Shown: positions 11,434 to 22,907 of the stretch, piece by piece
How positions within the stretch are numbered: position 1 is the stretch's first letter
How the letters are laid out: each line of letters begins with the position of its first letter
Origin: Diphasiastrum complanatum
Taxonomy: Eukaryota; Streptophyta; Lycopodiopsida; Lycopodiales; Lycopodiaceae
DNA length: 64,000 nucleotides
Direction: 5' to 3'
NCBI GenBank assembly: GCA_029204225.1
Contig: CM055100.1
Span: forward strand, 28,040,649-28,104,648
Notes under the pieces: generated by a model
What the model saw: the letters and a program-made list of their open reading frames with translations, nothing else
The model's database searches: none
Told to the model about the DNA's origin: nothing
Program-made: the position numbers and the translations under genes

Positions 11434-11438
11434 TAAGA

Positions 11439-11670
11439 AACCTACCATATAAATAGACTAAGTAATTAACCTACCATGTAAAACCTACTCTACCAAAAAA
11501 ACAAAATAAGAAAATCTACCATATAAATACACTACTTGTATCCATGAAAACTTAACTTAACCATATTCCTACCACAAGAAAAACTTAGTCTACCCTAATA
11601 AACCTACCATATAAATAGACTACCTAATAAGCCTACCATGAAAACTTAGCCTGCCGTAATATTTTCGGAC
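11439..11670. repeat. Degenerate CCTACCATA-type repeat tract
   Basis: Irregularly spaced units such as CCTACCATATAAATAGACTA recur at least six times, with variants CTACCATGTAAAAC and TTAGTCTACCCTAATAA. This is the continuation of the tract at 8160-8288 interrupted by the retrotransposon. Confidence 0.7.
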
Positions 11671-12092
11671 CCTATACCAAATACACTAATTGAAATTCAT
11701 GTAACATTGCTTATTACCCTTACTTTATAATGGGTCTATCACAATACTCACAGATTGCATTTACTGATTACATGCTACACAAATGTATTATAGAAATTTG
11801 TAATCATGATTGAGTCTATCCGACATTGCCAGTCAACATTTAATATATACCATATGGCTCTGTGTCCATTCTACTGCATCTTGCTGATAGTCATTACTAA
11901 TTTTCCCTAAGTAAACCATAGTTAGACAACCAGCTTGTATTGGAATTAGAATATGTACTCACTCTAGAAAAAGCACGCATATTTTGTTTTAGGATATCAA
12001 AAGTGAAAGTTCAGATACATCACCACTTTTTGTGTTTCTGAATTGCGCCCAAGCATTGAAACTCATTTTTTGCAATCCATATTTTTGGCAAT
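11671..12092. other. Spacer without recognisable gene
   Basis: AT-rich, with no motif or long frame. Introns or flank of the decayed ORF that follows cannot be excluded. Confidence 0.35.
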
Positions 12093-12650
12093 ATGAACAC
12101 CAGAGTGCACATTGTCGGGCTAGTGCATTCTTCCGAGCTAATACTGAGAACAAAGGATAAACAAGGTCGGATATCTGAATCAACCCTCAGTCGTCAATTC
12201 AACATTCCTATTGGAGGTATTTTGCTTTTGCAATCATTGAATGGTGAAGAGGATGTTTCCATAGAAGTACAAAGGAGAGTATTGATGGGACACCATTTTT
12301 TTCTATAGATGTTGCATTTGGTGACAGATTTTTGGTAGAAAATACTTTAAATGCGAATTCTTCAAGAATCACCAACCATTATGAGAAGGTGGTTGATATG
12401 AATATTGCTCAAGAAACTTGTCCAGTCTCAGGTGACGATGAAGAGCACCATGTTAAAACATGAGCGAATATTGAAGAAATCAAGATAGAAGATTATTTGG
12501 ACGAGTTTGAAACAAAAAATAAGGTCTCCACCATACAGCCTATCGTCTTAGAGGATGATAATGAATATATAGGAGAAAATGAAGTGCATAGCGCCTTACC
12601 GTCCAAAAATATATTGTTGCAAGTGTATAATGTCAAATTTTAGAGAAAAA
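12093..12650 (+). pseudogene. Decayed coding-like region of unknown function
   Basis: A frame with SESTLSRQFNIPIGGILLLQ and EEDVSIEVQRRVLMGHHFF shifts at a T-run near 12300. It continues as IDVAFGDRFLVENTLNANSS, EKVVDMNIAQETC and, after an in-frame TGA near 12463, IKIEDYLDEFETKNKVSTIQ. The acidic, lysine-rich composition and continuity over about 180 codons look like former coding sequence rather than chance. I recognise no family and see no retroelement motif. It may be an exon of a host gene or part of a DNA transposon. Confidence 0.35.
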
Positions 12651-12723
12651 GGACAAAATTGATTGTACTATCAATCATTAAGAGTTATTGGTTGCTTAAT
12701 CCAAAGATCTATCAAGTTCTAGG

Positions 12724-13482
12724 TGTTAGATCTTGATCTAGATGCTTCACACTATGATTTAAGCAAGAGCAATGGATCAAATGATCAAAAACATGGATGG
12801 ACGGCCTCATACGTGAGGAGGACAGTACCAGTACGGCCTATTTACAGAGATTAAAGTACATTAGCTTACAAATGCATTTCAATCATAAAAACTCAAGACA
12901 AATGTGGAAATCAAAATAAAACTAGAATTTGCCAATGTCACATCAACTTGTTACTGATTTGGTTGATCCCTTTATAGATCAAGTACATCCACGAGTTGTG
13001 TACTGTCCAACAAGCCTTGACACGTGTGAAGAATGCCTAGTCATCCAGATCCACCAATGGGAGCCATATGTGCTCATTTCCCAAAGTTGACTATTCTCTT
13101 TGGCTAGAAAACAAAAAGCTAGTCTTCCACATTAATAGGAATATTTCCTATAAAATAGGATATAATGGAATCTTCTTATCTTATCTTCTAGAAGCTTATC
13201 CACATGTGTGAATGGTATATTGACATGTGTAAGTAATAACTCATTCACATGGAAGTCCAATCTATTTACACAAAGTTTGACCAATTTGACCATTTTCAAG
13301 ATTCTACTGAAAGGTCAATTTCACACTAGTGTAGATCAAGCTAAAATCAATCTAACTTTATAAAAGTGACTTACGTACATTCTTTCACATGTGGGAACAG
13401 ACTCCACACATGTGAGATCCTATCAAGATCAAATAACTTGAGATCTACAAGGTACATTAAGTTGGAAGTGATATTTTTAACA
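12724..13482 (-). repeat. 3' LTR of minus-strand copia A3
   Basis: On the minus strand the segment starts TGTTAAAAATATCAC directly after a polypurine AGTGAGGAG and ends GATCTAACA. The ends TGTTA...TAACA are inverted repeats, which fits LTR termini. The sequence at the other end of A3 (from 17702) does not visibly match it, so the two ends are either very diverged or come from different elements. Confidence 0.6.
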
Positions 13483-13492
13483 CTCCTCACTT

Positions 13493-16420
13493 CTAACTTG
13501 GCAAGTCTAATGTACATCTATCTACAACTCCAAGAGCATCTCTTAGCTTGAAAAATGAATCTTTAGCCAAAGGTTTGGTTAAGATATTAGCTATGCACTC
13601 GGATGATGGTACATGATGAAGTTGAACCTCCTTGGATTGCACTTTCACCCTCACAAAGTGATGAGCTATCTCAATATGCTTTGTTCTAGCATGGAAGATC
13701 GAATTGGTAGCAATTTGTTGAGAAACTTGATTGTCACAATAGATGCAAGGGACCTCCTCGGCCTTTAGCACTTGAAGCTCCACCAAAAGTCTTCTTAGCC
13801 ATAGGAGTTCTTTGGTTGTTGAAGTCAATGCCTTGTACTCGGCTTCACAAGAGGAAAGAGAAATTGTATCTTGCTTTTTGGAAAGCCAAGATATCACTCC
13901 TCCACAAAGAAAAGTGACAAATGCACTTATGGATCTTCTATCCATCTTGTCTCCTACAAAATTTGAATCCAAAAATGCTCTCAAGTACAAGCTAGATCCT
14001 TGATAGAGAATGCCAAAAAATCTAGTAGAAGAGACATATCTAAGCACTCTCTTGGCACTTTTCCAATGATGCATCAAGGGACCTTGCATATATTGACTTA
14101 ACTTGCTTACACTATAACTCAAATCTGGTCTAGTGATTGTCAAATAGATTAAGGAGCCTATTAGCTTCCTAAAGAGTGTGATGTCCTCAAAGGGTGCTTC
14201 ATCACAATCATTAGTAACTTTACAAACTTGCTCCATAGGGGTGTCAATCACCTTACAATCTTTCATGCCAAGCCTTTCAAGAATGGAAGTAGCATACTTA
14301 CATTGACTTATAAAAGTAAAATCACTACCTCTAGTAGCTTCTATTCCAAGTATGAACTTAAGAAGTCCTGGATCTACCATCTTGAATTCACTAGACAAGG
14401 AAACTTTAATATTTCTTATGCCTTCACCATCATTTCCTATCAATATGATATCATCAACATAAAGTACTAAAATGATGATCTTTCCATCATTACATTTGAT
14501 GTACAAAGAAGTCTCATAAGATCTAATCACAAAGCCAAGATACTAGAGAAAATCATGCAACCTAGAGTACCAAGCTCTAGGTGCTTGCTTCAAGCCACAA
14601 TAGGATCTTCCTTAAGTGGCAGACCTTGTCCTCCTCACCATCCTTGATGAAGCCCTCAGATTGCAACATGTATATTTTCTCCTCCAAGTATCCATTCAAG
14701 AAAGCATTTGTCACATCAGAGATTCCACTTGAATAAAGTAGCAATACAAATGATCAATCTAATGGTTACAAGCTTTGCTACATGAGCAAATGTTTCTTCA
14801 TAATCTATGCCTTTAGTTTGAAGAAACCCCTTAGCAACCAATATAGCTTTGTACTTACTTATAGATCCATCTTAATTGTACTTTAATCTATAGATCCACT
14901 TACATGCAAGTGGCTTCTTCCCATATGGAAGGTGTACAAGATTCCAAGTTTGATTATCTATCAAAGCATCAAACTCTACTTGAATTGCATCTCTCCAAAC
15001 TTGTGATCTACTTGCATCTTCATAACATGATGGCTCTTCAAGCATTGTGGTTAGAAAAGAGTAAGAAGTTGAAGGAGATGTGTCTTCCCTTTGCTTCCCT
15101 TTCTCAAAGTAGCCTTGAAGGCTCAGCCTTGCTCTTTGTGGATCTTCTCGGCTCCTTTGAAACTTGATTTTGATCTTCCAAAAGATCATTTTCAAGAGGC
15201 TCCTCCTAGGGCGTTGCAAGATCTTCATCACCTAAGAGATTAGATGCATTTGGAGACAACTTGTAACTTTGAGATTCATCAAACAAGACATCCTTGCTAA
15301 CTTTTACTTTATTTGAAATAGGGTCAAATATCCTATATCCTTTGCTATTTTTACTATAGCCTACAAATATTTCTTTGAAGGAAGTTGCATCTTCTTTTCT
15401 TCTTGTTTTCAAAGGAATGTAGACATAACATATACATCCAAACACTTTAAAATCTTTTACGTTGGGCTTACTGCCAAACAAAGCTTGAAATGGTGAGATC
15501 CCACCAATAGCACTACTGGGAAGCCTATTACATAAGTAATTAGCACAAGTTATGGCCTCCTCCCAAAAAGTGATGGGTAGAGATGCATCAAGTTTTAAAG
15601 ACTTTGCACATTCACAAAGACTCCTATTTTTCCTCTCGGCCACCCCATTTTTTTGGGGGGTATAAGGACAAGTGAGTTCTCTCTTAATGTCATTGATCTC
15701 ACAAAAGTCTCTCATCTTGTTGGAGATATACTCTCATCCATTATCACATCTTAGAACTTTAATGCAATAACTAAGTTGCTTTTCCACTAGAGCTTGACTG
15801 ACCTTATCCCCATCATGGATTGGTGAGAATTTCTCAAACCAATCACGTTTTCCGATCATATGCCTTGTGGCACCTGAATCTATGAACCATCTGGCACCAT
15901 CATCAACTTGGGATGCCAATGTCGATGAGAAGACACTTGTCTCGTCATCTTCTCCATCATCTTCGGCAATGTTGCCTTGTTGAGTTACATTTCCCGCCTT
16001 TATGTCCGCTTTCTTCTTGTAACACTCGCGTGCCCAATGACCCGGTTTGTGGCAATAGTAATATTTGCCTTTCTTCTTCATTTTCCCTTTTGATGATGAG
16101 TCTCGACTTCAAGAACATGGCCCGAGCTGGATTGCAAGTTTGAAATTGTATTCTAAGAGCTTTCCAAGCTCCCCTAGCCGTCGTGACATCACTTATATGA
16201 GTGATTACATGGTCTTTCACTGAAAGATTGATTAAGGACAATACTCTCTGCGCCTTTTTATCAAAGGCCCTCATATCACCTGGAGTGGTATTTGGTCGGA
16301 TTTCAATACTTGCCACAATCTCCCATAACTCTTTTCCATCAAAATGCTCTTCATTTTGAATTTCCAGATGTTGTAGTTAGAAGCCCCATCAAGTTTGCTT
16401 GCAACGCCCAAAATTGCCTC
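13493..16420 (-). pseudogene. Ty1/copia A3 gag-pol pseudogene
   Basis: Reading leftwards there is a gag start near 16420 (a MANINEAIL-like start and KLDGASNYNIWKFKMK). A frameshift follows, then UBN2 gag with INLSVKDHVITHISD, and the CCHC knuckle YYCHKPGHWARECYKKK at about 16070-16020. Next come the protease motif WFIDSGATRHM, the integrase end (NGVAERKN, about 15650), an RT start (GKKPLACKWIYRLKYN, about 14900) and RT with LYVDDIILIG at about 14450. RNase H then runs to 13493, with SLSSCEAEYKAL and FHARTKHIEI. The protease is joined in frame to the integrase C-terminal half at VSQALVEKQ, so most of protease and the integrase core are deleted. Stops occur at about 15735 and 14530. Confidence 0.85.
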
Positions 16421-17689
16421 ATTGATGTTTGCCATCTCCAAACTGCTTGAAACTCCACCTGTAGGCTATAAAGCGTATGCTGAAGCCAATTGTGATGTCA
16501 GAAATCACAAATAATGACTTGCAATTTTTGGCTTACCAGGCCACCCGCTGCTCTTCTTCCAAATTGAAAGCCAAACTGGCGTCGCTTTCCGAAATGCTTC
16601 TCATCACCAACTACCAACTACCTGCCCAGTGGAATGGTGAAATCACTTCTGGCGCGCTCCGAACACTTTCTCCACGACAATCACTCTATTTTGGTGTATC
16701 GTACTTGCAGGTACAGTTAGGGCACCCTTTGTTTGGAGGCTATAGCCTTTCGTTTGGCCAAAATAGGCTAAAGGAGGTGAAAATAAGGGCAATTTGAGTT
16801 TTTTAACTGTTTCTTCAGTGTGAAGAAACTTCACCTTTCACAAAACTTGGGACCCAACAATTTTTTTTTTCAGTTTGAAAATTTTTAATGAAAGGTGAAA
16901 ATTGTTGGGTCCCAAGTTTTTCAAAGCCCATCTAAGGGTGATCCTCAAAACTGCGGCTCCCAGTCACTCTCCCTCTTGCAATCTCTATTGTGGATGTAAA
17001 TTCCACGAGATCTGACGGATACAACGGCTTCTGTGCAATGATCTCCACACTTGTATCCGCGGGCCCCTTCCAAATGCTATGGGTCTCTCCTCCTCACAGC
17101 ACGCAACGATCCTCTCTCTCTCTTCTCTAGCAGCGATGGCAGCTCCATGCCCTCACACACAAGTCTTGAAAATTTTATTTGCATTACTCCAGCTCGCTGG
17201 CTGATCTACGGCCGCCCACGACCTCTCCACACATCCGCAACAGTAGCAGGGCACCCACTCCTAGCTCTTCACAGCTTCAAGAACGAATTTGTGTTGAGAG
17301 AGAACTGATTTTTTCCTACTTGAAACCCTAGCTGTCAAAGAAGAAGATGTTCTTGGGCTTTATCTGCTCTTCTTGAGAGTCTATCTGAGCAGCTACCTAT
17401 CCCTCTGAGGTCGCCCTACATCAAGCAATATTCTGCTCCAAACCGCTCTTCAAACGATGTTCGATTGGCTTCAAACCAATCGCAAACACCAAGCAGCCTT
17501 TTAGAAGGATTTCCAGCTTCACTTTTTGCTGGCCCTCTGATTCAGCTGTCAACCCCTTGCCTCTGAATCTTTTTACAGTTTCGAGCTATTCCACGAATCT
17601 CCACAGACTCAGTTTTGTGCTTCCTAGCCAACAAACCGTCGTGAATTCGCAGCTCTCTGTTCTTGTTTGGTAATTCAAGCCACCATGGG
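16421..17689 (-). other. 5' leader of copia A3
   Basis: Non-coding stretch between primer-binding site and gag, about 1.25 kb. The part at 16550-16760 resembles the A2 leader at 47800-48030, with TATAGCC/GGCTATA, TACTTGCA and GCCCAGTGGAATGGTGAAAT-type blocks on the appropriate strand. A long leader is therefore shared by A2 and A3 although their RT proteins differ. Confidence 0.6.
16842..16919. repeat. Perfect 23-bp inverted repeat in the A3 leader
   Basis: Arms 16842-16864 and 16897-16919 are exact reverse complements centred on TTGGGACCCAACAA. The loop is 32 bases. In RNA this would be a stable stem-loop between the primer-binding site and gag, the place where packaging and dimer signals of retroelements usually lie. 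Confidence 0.9.
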
Positions 17690-17701
17690 GCTCTGATAAC
17701 A
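17690..17701 (-). promoter_or_regulatory. Primer-binding site of copia A3
   Basis: The reverse complement reads TGTTATCAGAGC, one mismatch from TGGTATCAGAGC. It places the 5' LTR at higher coordinates (from 17702). Confidence 0.75.
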
Positions 17702-19279
17702 AGTTAAGAAAACATAGTTTAAACACACAACCGGATCAATCACCACAACACAACATCAAGTGCAACAAGACAAGACAACAAAATTGCTCACCTCAAACTG
17801 TATATTCAACTAATAAGTAAGTACAAAGATAAGTTGCTTAAAAGCACTCAAAGGGCTCGTAAAAGAAAGATGGCCTGATAACTCTAGAACTAAGCACACG
17901 TGGTGCCGTCGAAATAAGAAAGCACTGTATAAGTCGATCATTGCTATTTTAACTGATTTGCCGCTTCCAACTCTGATGGCCTTCTCTATTGCCCCGTGCT
18001 CCCCAACCGATGAGGGTTTTCCAGGCTCTCAGAGATACGGTTGCAAGGAGGGGGTGCTGTCAATTTTGGTACAATGATTCACTAGCTTTCTAGGGTTATG
18101 GTTCCGTAAAATATTCGATCACTAATTCGCATTAGGATCTTGCTAATGTCTCTTTCCCCATTGAATTCAGCTTACAGTTAGTAAAAATCTTACATGGGCT
18201 TGAAACTAATTTATTGCCTATGATGTGCTTGTGGGGTGCAAGTTATACACACCGATTTGTTTGATAAGTGGTGGTATTTTCGTCGACCGTCGGGTCTAGA
18301 TATTTCACTAGACAGTACCGATGGCGGGTGTGACTAGTGTGACGCTTAATCAAGGCGGTGTATTTCAACCGTGGATGGTGGACGGCCCGCTTTGGTGTTT
18401 CACAGATGTCGGGTTCAGTTGATACGTTTTATAATTAACAAAACCTGAAAAACTGTTTCACAACTTGACGATTCCCCATGGTAGTTTAACTAACAAACTT
18501 AACTCAGCAGACCGTAAAACACATTCTAAATCTATACGACTCTTGGCTACAAATTTTGTGCTTTCACTAAACAAGTCAAAGAATAGTAAACAATCATTGT
18601 CTACTTTCTCACATCGCATTTGTTCATGAAGTGCTAAGCTTCTAAACTGAATTCTAAGTTGTGTTTGTATGCTTCACTACCAAACTGTAACTGATTTGCT
18701 TGAACACAACTACAAAATTCAAGTCTTAACTACTCTATGGAAGATGTCATAACATTGTAAATGAGAGAATTAATGACGGTGTTTAACCTTCAAGGTGATA
18801 TGCTTACCCTTCCGCAACTCTAACATGCTTGTAAAAATCACATTCAAATCACGAGTGTTTAAAGCTATACTATCACATTTGAGAATAGACGATTTACGAA
18901 AAATAGTTTCAAAATTGATTGGGACGAATGGCAACGGAAAAACTCAAGTCAAGTAACATCTTACAATAAACCCACAGCTTTTACCATCAATGCAAATAGA
19001 TATAACAATCATCTCATACCTAGTCATGAAACCGTAGTCATGAAACTTGTAGCAAAAATCAGAGCCAGACATGTTGACGTAGTTTTCTTCACCTTCCGCG
19101 TGTTCGATCAAATTGATGTAAAAAGAGAAAATGAAGAAAAATAAAGTATCTAGAATATGAACGGTGCGGTTGAAATGTTAACGATTCAGTTGAGAGAAAA
19201 CTGAACCGAAAGTCTGTAAAAAAAAAAGATACAATGGCTAAAAAAATCAGTAACCCATCACTCACACCAAGCCCTCAAG
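17702..19279. other. Probable A3 5' LTR start, then unassigned DNA
   Basis: The first few hundred bases should be the A3 5' LTR from the position of the primer-binding site, but no outer edge or matching partner was found. The rest has no recognisable frame or motif. Confidence 0.35.
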
Positions 19280-20277
19280 CAATCCATTCCACTAATTCAA
19301 GATATAAGCCTTGTTGCAGGTGATGTGTAATGTTGCTCCTGAATCAATGACTACATCGTAATCTTGTTCAATGTAGTTCATCGAAGCTTCATCAAATATT
19401 GTGAAGGCTTCATCACCTCTATCTACATCCTTGGATGACTCTACAACATTTGCTTTCTCAGTCTTTTCTTCCTATTTGGGTTGAATCTACAATCGTATAT
19501 AGACTGTCCCTTCTTCTTGTAGTGCATGCAAGGTATTGCTGGATTGAACCAACATTTGTTAGCTGTATGGCCTGATTTGTGACAGTGATCACAAAAAGAA
19601 GATTGTTGATTCGAGGACTTCGTCTTGTCGAATCTAGGTTTATTCTTGTTTTTCTTCTTTCCTTTCATGAAGAGAGTTTTTTTCTTGATCACTGCTTCCT
19701 TTTCCTTCATCCCTCATCAGTCTCTCATCAGCGACAAGACTGGTTGCTTTGTCGAATGTCATATCTGGTAGACTCAGTATGAGCATTCTCAATGCCTGAT
19801 AGGACGTAGATAGAGACTTCTTGAAATACATCATCTGTTATGGTGCTGGGACCTGGTGCTCATGTTCTGATGCAGCGAGATGAGAGAAGATTGTTTTGAT
19901 CTTCTCAATGTGCTGGTCTAACTGGTTACATCCCATCATATAGATTGTAGTTGATTGCGAAGATGCATCACTGAAGCTGCAGTCCTCACTTCATACTTCT
20001 GTTTTAATCTTTCCCATGCTGCATGGCTGCTTTCGCAGTCTTCAATCTGCATGAGTAGATCTTCGTTAATGGACGAAATGATGATTGCCATTGCACACTC
20101 ATCCTTTCTGATCCATTCAGCTCTCCTCGGGTCTCCCTCTGGAGGCTGCGCCTCTGATAATTCGGTCACCGACCAAATGCCTTAGTCCTTCAGAAGTGTC
20201 TTGATTTTGAATTTCCATATCCTGTAGTTTGCGCCATCAAGACTGATTGCTACTCTTGTTTGGATCGTTGTAGCCAT
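19280..20277 (-). pseudogene. Ty1/copia B gag-protease fragment
   Basis: Starts MATTIQTRVAISLDGANYRI just below the primer-binding site. A stop follows at KD*GIWSV. The UBN2 gag then includes WIRKDECAMAIIISSINEDL and SHAAWERLKQKYEVRTAASV. Two zinc-knuckle-like blocks follow: CDHCHKSGHTANKC is complete CCHC, while CMHYKKKGQSIYDC has lost one Cys. Near 19350 the protease motif VIDSGATLHITCNKAYI is seen. The element ends near 19280, so integrase, RT and the 3' LTR are gone. A frameshift near 19710 separates gag from the knuckles. Confidence 0.8.
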
Positions 20278-20329
20278 ATTGTGGTGTCTAGAAAATCACT
20301 GCTCAGATATCAGTAGTGATAACCTATAG

Positions 20330-20341
20330 GCTCTGATACCA
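20330..20341 (-). promoter_or_regulatory. Primer-binding site of copia B
   Basis: The reverse complement is exactly TGGTATCAGAGC, adjoining the LTR end. Confidence 0.9.
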
Positions 20342-21064
20342 TGTTGTGCGAACGTGTTTGGATTGTATTCATGAATGTATTTGTTTCTTGGTATTTTCTT
20401 TTGCGGAAGCTTACAAGAGCCTAGACACGCAACTACAGATTACATAATAGATTTCATTCTAGCAATTAAGACAATGGAAGACAAGGAGATGCATGAGATG
20501 GAGCAACTATATTATCAGTTTAATTTTTAGAGCGAGATGGTCAGTGTCTCGTTCGTTGGTGGCCTGACGCTCTACTCTTTTGTTGTATTCTGCTCGTTGG
20601 CAGACTTTCATGCACATCTATTTTGTTTCTATTTTTTTTCTTTTCTGCTCTTCTCACCCACATTCTCTGTGTATATTTTGATCCAAAAAAAACAGTTTAT
20701 ATCTCCATTGTGTAGAGTTTACAAGATAGCTAAATAGAGAAATACAAGAGTAGTCAACTAATCAGTTACTCTCCGTTATTGCTAGCCGTTTCAACTGGGC
20801 ATGAAGTTTAAGACTCCATGCCTGTTGAGCTGCCAGCTGACAGCGCGAAAGATTTTCTTTCGTTTCGTTTCGTGTCGTGTCTTTATGGTCTTGGAGGTAT
20901 GTTTGACTTTTTGCGAATTATTCGACCTTCGAGTTTAGCTTCGCTTCGTGCTTTAGGGTTTTTGAGGTACATTGACTTTTGCAAATTGTTCGCCATTCGA
21001 CCTTCGCTTCGTGTCGCTTCATTTTGCATTGCGGCAAAGTTGCGGGAGTTCACCATTTCTGACA
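20342..21064 (-). repeat. 5' LTR of copia B
   Basis: The 723-bp LTR starts TGTCAGAAATGGTGAACTC and ends CGCACAACA on the minus strand. It belongs to the same LTR family as 28998-29783 (copia C), sharing the start, the TTTCGCGCTG and AGCTGGCAGCTCAAC blocks and the TAGCTATCTTGTAAACTC block. GCGCGAAA at 20843-20850 (TTTCGCGC on the minus strand) matches an E2F-type site. The outer half is rich in TTCG/CGAA words. Confidence 0.85.
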
Positions 21065-22448
21065 AAATGCAAATGAAACTTGTATGACCAAAACAAATCA
21101 AATAAGCTGTTTATAAGAAAACATAATCAAATGTTCAAATTCTTTTTATTGCCGCTATGTGTAGATAAGTCATCAATATTCTTCATCGGTACTCTCTTTC
21201 TTTTTCTTTTCATCATTGTCTTTTTGATAGCTTTTATATCAACAACAAATTTTAAACTGTCGAATCACAGCTTTTCCATGGATTCTAACATTTCTTGGTT
21301 TGATCCTTGAAGAGTAGTGACTGTAGCATTCAACTTTGATATAGCATGCTTGAGTGCATTGTTTTCAGCACTAGTGTGTTGCCAATAATGAAACAATTGT
21401 TGATTTGCACGTTGCAATTGCTAATAGCAAACTGTAATTGTTGATTAAGGCAAGATATGCTATGCATTCCAATATCACACATACAAATATGAGAAGATGA
21501 GTTATAGACTTAAAGTTTGGACACAAATTGGTAGTTGGATCATTAGGATAAATTGATCCAATCCAACCACAAATCTATATTCTTATGATTATTCATTATT
21601 AATTCTCTAACTATTCTAGTAGCATTCTCTACAGCTTTCAATTTTTTCTTAATATTTGGAGTGCATTCCAAAGGAAGTGCAACATGCAAATGGAACATTG
21701 CCATTGTTGAAAGCTACAATCTGTAAATGCTTCAAACTAATAGATTGTAAATACGATTAAACTAAATATATCTAGCATACCTTACTTTTGTAATGTCTAT
21801 GTCGCGTTGAAGAAGCGTCATGTCTCATATTTCATTATAGGCATACAAAGATTTCAAAAGTGCTACTACTCCCGTTTCAGTTTTTGCAGTGAGCACGCCA
21901 AGATTTATAGTCTTAAAGCACTAGCTCCAAATTTTGAAATGAGCATGTAGATAAGTTATTACATCTCATGCTTAACTAAATAATGTCTAAACCATACATG
22001 CTAAACGTCGGGCAAGGTCGAAAACTTGGAAAACGACGACCAAAAGTTACCGGTTTGCATTCTCTCTCTATGTAAACTCTCTCTAAAGTGAAATTTTTTA
22101 AAGGCCCATTTTGAGCCCATATTTTTCCTAATGCCATAATGTTAGCTTTGAGGTCTCTGAACACTCTGTATTGATGGCGAGTAATGTCTCTGAGTAAAAA
22201 TGAAAAAAATTGGGTTAGCGAGTAAAAATCATTGTAGACGAGTAAATGTGAGTAAAAGCTATTTACTTGCAAGCTCACAGAATAGGCCTATGGGTCTACT
22301 CTGCTCACTAGAACAGTGGCGAGTAAAAAAAACATAAAAAAAGTGGAAAAAACCTCGAGGGCGACTATATAACCTATCAAAAAAGAGAAAAATAACAAAA
22401 AAGAAAAAAAAAACAGAAAATCCACTCCTAGGACTGTTTAGCACCATC
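21065..22448 (-). other. Probable leader of gypsy element K; no gene seen
   Basis: Low-complexity AT-rich DNA between the K primer-binding site and the copia B LTR. No gag or pol motif is visible in any frame, so the coding part of K was lost or displaced. Confidence 0.35.
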
Positions 22449-22466
22449 TCCCCGACAACGATGCCA
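22449..22466 (-). promoter_or_regulatory. Tat/Ogre/Athila-type gypsy primer-binding site
   Basis: The reverse complement reads TGGCATCGTTGTCGGGGA. Plant Tat/Ogre/Athila gypsy elements typically carry TGGCGCCGTTGTCGGGGA just after the 5' LTR, a match at 16 of 18 bases. It lies 6 bases from the inferred LTR end. Confidence 0.65.
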
Positions 22467-22472
22467 AAAAAA

Positions 22473-22823
22473 TGTTGGACCCTTTCCGTGCCTCCCTAAT
22501 CAAATGAATTTAGAGGAAAAAGAAGGGGTTTTATGGATCTATTCCGGGTGAGTAGTCGTGTAGTAACATGCTTCGATCCAATGGGAAGAGGGTAAACACA
22601 ATGATTAGAGTGAGAATCTAGGCTTGCTAAAGTTGTCAATTTTATCTTAGGATCTGATCATGGAAGAGCCTAGATTTTTGCGACATTCATCTTTAATGCT
22701 TCTTCTCTTTTTGGTCTTTTTTGGCTCTCGATCTTTTCCTCAAGAGGTTGATCTTCTCAAGGGAGGTGGATAGTGAAAGAAATCCTACCTACGGATCTTA
22801 ATGATCGCTCCATAATTTTCTTA

Positions 22824-22907
<84 letters not shown>

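Larger units (their letters stand above)
8284..11438 (+). mobile_element. Internally deleted Ty1/copia element with TSD TAAGA
   Basis: The 5-bp direct repeat TAAGA occurs at 8284-8288 and 11434-11438 and flanks the element exactly. The order is 5' LTR (8289-8790), primer-binding site, gag, integrase remnant, then a 3' LTR that keeps only its last 300 bases or so (11131-11433). Reverse transcriptase, RNase H, the polypurine tract and the start of the 3' LTR are missing. The junction near 11131 falls in an approximately 8-base match (CAAGTAGT) between pol and LTR sequence, as expected from microhomology-mediated deletion or template switching. With the TSD intact, loss occurred either during reverse transcription or by a later internal deletion. 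The element cannot move by itself. Confidence 0.85.

Noticed and set aside
12724-17701. Treating A3 as a complete element with two matching LTRs
   Set aside because: Sequence beyond the primer-binding site at 17702 does not visibly match the LTR at 12724-13482.
22259-22447. Phe-rich minus-strand ORF that looks like a membrane segment
   Set aside because: Produced by A/T homopolymer runs in the leader of element K.
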